Assembly: GCA_023261525.1 (NCBI GenBank) | Contig: JAHFOU010000091.1 | Span: forward strand, 1 to 8,395 | DNA from: Planctomycetota bacterium | Lineage (GTDB): Bacteria; Planctomycetota; SBBH01; JAHFOU01 | Reading direction: 5' to 3' | Length of the DNA stretch: 8,395 nt | Shown here: piece by piece, positions 4,977 through 8,395 of the stretch | Layout of the letters: each line of letters starts with the position of its first letter | How positions within the stretch are numbered: position 1 is the stretch's first letter | Made by a program: the position numbers and the translations under genes | Notes under the pieces: generated by a model | Databases searched by the model: none | Seen by the model: the letters and a program-made list of their open reading frames with translations, nothing else | What the model was told of the DNA's origin: nothing

Positions 4977-7900
4977 CGAGATCCTCCCGCCGCGGCCTTG
5001 CCCTCCTGGTGGTGGTCGGCGTCCTGGGTGTCCTGGCCCTGCTGGCGGTGGCCTTCGTGACCCTGGCCCAGCTGGAACGCAAATCCTCCCAGCAGCGGGT
5101 CAACGCCACCCGGGCCACCCTCCTGGCCCGCAGCGGCCTGGAGGACGCCCTGGCCCGCCTTTCCGCCGGCCAGGATCCCGAGGCCTCGGCCAGCCGCTAC
5201 GGCGGGGAGGATTGGGATGCCGACGGGATCCTTTCCGCCCGGGAGGCGGCCGGGGAGGTCTACCGCCGCACGGGCGCCGGCACTCCGGCCGACACCGACG
5301 CCTGCCCCCTCGGCCAGGCCATGCGTCCGAACTTTTGCGTGACCCGGGCCGCCCTGCCCGACCTCCTGGGCCTGGACGGCAGGGAGAGGGGCTATACCGG
5401 AGCCCTGGCGGGGGCGGGCGGCACCTATGCCCTCAAGGTCTTCTCCGGGGGGATCTTCGTGAACGGAGGGGACCCTTCCCTGCCGGCCCTGACCGGCTAC
5501 AACGCCGTCCTAAGGCGTATCCTGGGCACCCTGGCCGAGGCCCTGGACCGCCAGGACGGCGCGAACGACATCCAGCCCGTGGACCAGGTGGATGGCGAGA
5601 GGCTGATCGACCTGCGTCCGAACCCCTCGGGCTGGCAGAGCTGGGACCAGGTGCGCGACCTGGCCCTGGGCGGGAGCCAGGCCAAGCTGGATGCGCTGAG
5701 ACCCTATCTGGCCCTGAGGGCCTGGACGGATCCCGGCGTGATCGCGCCGAATGCGACCGCGGCCATGGCGGCCGTGGCCAAGCGCCACCACAGCTGGGGG
5801 GAGATCAAGCTGGAGCATACCCAGGTAGTGGCAGGCAGCAGGGCGCCGGGCCTGGAGCCGAGGGCTCCGGTGGAGCTGTCCTGGGCGAGGAATCGCAGGC
5901 CGGTCCTGGTCGCCCTGATGGCGGGTCTCCAGACGGTGGCCCTGGACGAGTCTTCGGCCACCCAGTGGGACCATGAATCGACGGGCGCCGCGGAAATGCT
6001 GAATCCCATCGACTATCCCGATGACCGCAGCCCCAACGACGACCTGATCGGGAAGCTCCGGACCGTCACGCTCACCAATACCTGGCTGGCCGCGGATCCC
6101 GCCCAGCAGGCGGCGGATGCCTTCCTGGCCTGCACCGGCGGGCTGGGGACCTGGCAGGACTTCGCTGCATTCTGCGACACTCTCTTCCCGGACGCGGCAG
6201 GGGACAGTGCCTTGACCCTGTTCACGAAGCGGGCTCGCCGGGACCTTCTCAAGGCCAACTTCAACCCCAACACGGACCTCAACAAGTTCAATCCCAATCC
6301 CTCGCGCTGGAAGACCGTGGACAAGTCCGACCTCCTGGCCTACTCCACGGAGTTCAGTCTCTTTCCCATCCAGCCCCGGGACCTGGAAAGCCTGGGCCGG
6401 GTGACGGATGCCCAGGGTCATGTGCTGGCCTTCCGGCGCCTGACCGCGACCCTCTCGGGGCCTGCCGTCCTCCGCCTGAGCTCCCAACAGGAGTTCATGG
6501 CGGCGCGTTCCCCTGACCAGTGCTTCAGCCTGAGCCAGCCGGGACCGACCCGGGCGACCTGGGGAAGCCGTCGTGTCGCTGCCGCACCAGGGGGCCTGGG
6601 CCTCCAGGGCTATCCCGAACCCGTGACCGCGGCCCCCGCCGCGTACGACGGGAACCTCCAGCTGTCCACCCTGGAGACGCGCAACGGGGATCTCTATGAC
6701 GCTCCCACGCTGAGCCCCCCGACGGCGGCCATGACCCTGCTGGGCACCTTCGACGACGGGTTCGACCTGGAGTTCGGCGCGGGTGGGCTCGCCTGCCAGC
6801 CGGACGTGCTCCAGGTCACAGCCCCCGAGGTAGGCAAGAGCCTGCTGGACGCGGCCAAGCCCAATACCCTGTTTCCGGACGGAGCCTACAGCGAGAAGGG
6901 CAGGGCCCCCGGTTATCTCGATTTCGGAAACTGCGAGGGCTTCCATGGGGTCCTGTCGCTCTGGGCGAAGCCCAACTACACCCGCCTGTCCCCGACGGAC
7001 CGGCTGGGACACCCGTTTGTGCTGCGAACGAACCAGTCGGACGACGGCCGGACGACCGGTTCGGGATCCACCAATCAGTTCTTCTTCATGGGGGATGTAA
7101 GCTTCGTTACGACCTACGGCCTCCACATGCATTTTGAAAACCAGCATTCCTCCAGCGACCAGCCTGCGGGCGCCGTGACGTACAGCGAACATAATTTTGC
7201 GAGCCCAAATCCCGCCGCCCTCTCCCAGGCCCATGTCTGGGAATTGGCCACCATGGCCTGGGATTTCCGCAGTCCCGTGCGGGATCAGTGCGCCCGGGTC
7301 CTCTGCAACGACGGCCAGGGGGGGCGCACCGGGGGGGTGGAGGCCTATTGGGCCACGACGGACCCCGGCAGCGGCCTGCCGCTTCCCCCGGCCGGATATT
7401 CCGCCCAGGACATCACCCTGCCCGACCTGGGCGGGCCCCACCTCCTGGTCTTGGGCTCGCGCCGTCTGAGGGACATCTACGAGGTCAGCGCCAACAAGAT
7501 CGCCCAGGGCGCCGATGCCACCTTCGACGAGCTGGCGATCTACGATTTCGGGGGTGCCACACCGCTGATCACGCCGCCGGCCTCCAACGCGGACATCCAG
7601 CCGGCCTCGCCCAGCACCTTCCTGGCCGTCGATGCCCTGGCCTCCTCCCGCTACCGGGAGGGCCGCTACTACAAGGGGGCGACCTATGCGCCCGCCTGGG
7701 GCCCGACTGTCGCCGAGCAGGCCGGTTCCTGGCTCAGCGCCCCCCTCAGCCTTCCGAAGGGGGCCCTGCTGAGGAAGGTCTGCTGGACCTGGTACCGGCC
7801 TTCGGCCCTTCCGGACGACTACGCCGAGGTCGAGCTGCTCGATGCCGCCGCGTCCGGCTACCTCTGGAGCCAGGCCCAGAGCCGTTCCACCTTGGACGGG

Positions 7901-8104
7901 GCCTGGACGGCGGCCCGCCAGGACTGGGCACCGGGCCGCAGTCTCCCGGGCGACTTCCGCCTGCGCGTGGTGTTCCGGCGACTGGCCGGGAGCCCGACCG
8001 TGGACGACGTCACGCCCATCCTGGACTCCCCGGTCCTGGACGACCTGACCCTGTGCTACACCCCGCCGGGTGGGGCCAGGCTCCTGACCTTCGACGGGTT
8101 CTAG
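4973..8104 (+). CDS. Copy C: giant GspK-like protein with EF-hand-like loop and LamG-like domain
   Basis: The 1043-residue protein is a paralog of copy B. It has the leader MTRSSRRG (cleavage expected after G8), a hydrophobic helix (9-30, Val at +5), then LERKSSQQRVNATRATLLAR and a helix as in B. Residues 80-91, DWDADGILSARE, form a full EF-hand-type calcium loop. The GspK core motifs are eroded: LKVFSGGIFVNGG (154 on) lacks the DES, and VELSWARNRRPVLVAL (300 on) lacks the NxN. KANFNPNTDLNK (427-438) is kept. The LamG-like sandwich covers about 659-860 (GVLSLWAKP to TFDELAIYDFGG), followed by RYREGRYYKG (893) and the C-terminal module with VCWTWYRP, LRVVFRR and VLDDLTLCY, very like copy A. 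ATG 4973 aligns with the copy B start; GTG 4964, three codons upstream in frame, is the alternative. It may be read from its own promoter or by read-through from B. Pilus-linked surface display is inferred. Confidence 0.85.
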   Translation: MTRSSRRGLALLVVVGVLGVLALLAVAFVTLAQLERKSSQQRVNATRATLLARSGLEDALARLSAGQDPEASASRYGGEDWDADGILSAREAAGEVYRRTGAGTPADTDACPLGQAMRPNFCVTRAALPDLLGLDGRERGYTGALAGAGGTYALKVFSGGIFVNGGDPSLPALTGYNAVLRRILGTLAEALDRQDGANDIQPVDQVDGERLIDLRPNPSGWQSWDQVRDLALGGSQAKLDALRPYLALRAWTDPGVIAPNATAAMAAVAKRHHSWGEIKLEHTQVVAGSRAPGLEPRAPVELSWARNRRPVLVALMAGLQTVALDESSATQWDHESTGAAEMLNPIDYPDDRSPNDDLIGKLRTVTLTNTWLAADPAQQAADAFLACTGGLGTWQDFAAFCDTLFPDAAGDSALTLFTKRARRDLLKANFNPNTDLNKFNPNPSRWKTVDKSDLLAYSTEFSLFPIQPRDLESLGRVTDAQGHVLAFRRLTATLSGPAVLRLSSQQEFMAARSPDQCFSLSQPGPTRATWGSRRVAAAPGGLGLQGYPEPVTAAPAAYDGNLQLSTLETRNGDLYDAPTLSPPTAAMTLLGTFDDGFDLEFGAGGLACQPDVLQVTAPEVGKSLLDAAKPNTLFPDGAYSEKGRAPGYLDFGNCEGFHGVLSLWAKPNYTRLSPTDRLGHPFVLRTNQSDDGRTTGSGSTNQFFFMGDVSFVTTYGLHMHFENQHSSSDQPAGAVTYSEHNFASPNPAALSQAHVWELATMAWDFRSPVRDQCARVLCNDGQGGRTGGVEAYWATTDPGSGLPLPPAGYSAQDITLPDLGGPHLLVLGSRRLRDIYEVSANKIAQGADATFDELAIYDFGGATPLITPPASNADIQPASPSTFLAVDALASSRYREGRYYKGATYAPAWGPTVAEQAGSWLSAPLSLPKGALLRKVCWTWYRPSALPDDYAEVELLDAAASGYLWSQAQSRSTLDGAWTAARQDWAPGRSLPGDFRLRVVFRRLAGSPTVDDVTPILDSPVLDDLTLCYTPPGGARLLTFDGF
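7318..7337 (+). repeat. Two G7 tracts six bases apart in copy C
   Basis: Runs of seven G at 7318-7324 and 7331-7337 flank CGCACC and encode a Gly-rich turn (QGGRTGGV) in the LamG-like domain. A slip in either would cut off the C-terminal module. G7 runs also occur in copy A (76-82 and 600-606), so G-richness alone may explain them. Confidence 0.4.
7773..7800 (+). repeat. 28-bp direct repeat, unit 2 (copy C)
   Basis: Identical over 28 bases to 281-308 in copy A. The corresponding place in copy B (about 4127-4150, SVRWTEYLP) has diverged. Confidence 0.85.
8101..8104. other. CTAG serving as stop codon for both convergent genes
   Basis: TAG 8102-8104 ends copy C on the + strand. The complement of CTA 8101-8103 is the TAG that ends the solute-binding protein on the - strand. 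The two reading frames therefore finish on the same palindromic tetranucleotide. Confidence 0.9.
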
Positions 8105-8395
8105 CGCTTCCGGAGCCGGGCCCGGGCCAGCAGGGGCTGGCCCACCGGGTGGAGCACGAAGCCCTCGAGATCGGCCCGTGTGGCGGCCAGGCCGTCCGTG
8201 GTGGCCAGGGGGACGAGGGGGCAGTCCCGGCGGACCTGGGCCATGACCTCACGGTAGAGCTTGGCCCGCACCGCCTCGTCGGCCGTCTCCTGGGCCTTGG
8301 CGAGGAGGGCATGCACGTCGGCGTCCTTGTAGAAGCTGACGTTGGAGGCCGCCCCGCTCTGGGCGTTCTCCTTGTCCAGGAGGATGTAGGCGAAG
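8101..8395 (-). CDS. C-terminal part of an extracellular solute-binding protein, family 5 (OppA/DppA-like), 5' end outside window
   Basis: The last 97 residues of a larger protein (family size about 500-550) are visible in an open frame that runs off the right edge. They show the usual end of periplasmic peptide-binding proteins of ABC importers: SNVSFYKDADVHALLAKAQ, then a DEAVRAKLYREVM helix, CPLVPLATTDG, and a final GFVLHPVGQPLL segment ('GF-hP' is typical). Such proteins bind peptides, nickel or other small solutes in the periplasm or at the membrane and deliver them to a permease pair. The substrate cannot be told from this end. The gene is convergent with copy C, and its TAG stop shares the CTAG with the copy C stop, so there is no room for a terminator between them. 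The link to the pseudopilin-like genes is probably only one of position. Confidence 0.85.
   Translation of the reverse strand, partial: FAYILLDKENAQSGAASNVSFYKDADVHALLAKAQETADEAVRAKLYREVMAQVRRDCPLVPLATTDGLAATRADLEGFVLHPVGQPLLARARLRKR

Noticed and set aside
4351..5118. 255-codon minus-strand frame antisense to the end of B, the IVP gene and the start of C
   Set aside because: Covers three real genes, two with conserved family motifs; composition typical of antisense reading.
5510..7441. 643-codon open frame on the minus strand, antisense to copy C
   Set aside because: Its Arg/Gly/Gln-rich product has no recognisable domain, and the + strand reading shows clear paralogy with A and B. Long antisense frames are expected with high third-position GC.
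8115..8124. GC palindrome CCGGGCCCGG as terminator of copy C
   Set aside because: It is inside the coding end of the opposing gene, has no loop of normal size and no T-tract.
1..8395. Diversity-generating retroelement or CRISPR array
   Set aside because: No reverse transcriptase, no template/variable repeat pair and no regularly spaced short repeats were seen; only the Avd-related fold family of the IVP gene hints at the former.

Overview
The window is GC-rich, tightly packed bacterial DNA. Almost every base is coding, and neighbouring genes overlap by 1 to 65 bases. A short N-terminal prepilin-type segment, a Phd/PIN toxin-antitoxin pair and an OppA/DppA-type binding protein point to a Gram-negative bacterium with type IV pilus or type II secretion machinery. 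GC-rich groups such as Acidobacteriota (Holophagae-like), Myxococcota or Planctomycetota would fit, but nothing in the window fixes the taxon.

The backbone is a tandem family of three very large paralogous proteins on the + strand. Copy A (1-642) is cut by the window edge and shows only its C-terminal 213 residues. Copy B (1436-4507, 1023 aa) and copy C (4973-8104, 1043 aa) are complete. B and C begin with a short basic leader, a glycine and a hydrophobic helix without Glu at +5, as in the minor pseudopilin GspK. They continue with GspK-like core motifs (clear in B, eroded in C), a LamG/concanavalin-like beta-sandwich ending in a DEL-A-I-x-DFG motif, and a conserved C-terminal module ending in a DD(I/L)T motif. 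I read them as envelope-anchored, surface-displayed, pseudopilin-like proteins with lectin-like domains. That function is inferred.

Two small units sit between the copies. A vapBC-type pair (578-1347, - strand) lies between A and B, convergent with A and divergent from B. The toxin's last 20 or so codons are written on the antisense strand of copy A. A four-helix-bundle protein of the 23S rRNA IVP (S23) family (4504-4926) overlaps the B stop by ATGA and precedes C. The family also includes the Avd accessory protein of diversity-generating retroelements, but no reverse transcriptase or template repeat is present here.

The 88-bp divergent region between vapB and B holds a TTGACA-type vapBC promoter that predicts a nearly leaderless antitoxin mRNA, a perfect 14-bp palindrome, and a TATGAT -10-like box just upstream of B. 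C has a similar box at the same distance from its ATG. Both boxes also start 4-5 codon ORFs ending in ATGA at the main start codon. A 7-bp inverted repeat abuts the C start. At the right edge, C converges with the 3' end of an extracellular solute-binding protein gene (- strand), and the two genes share a CTAG tetranucleotide as their stop codons.
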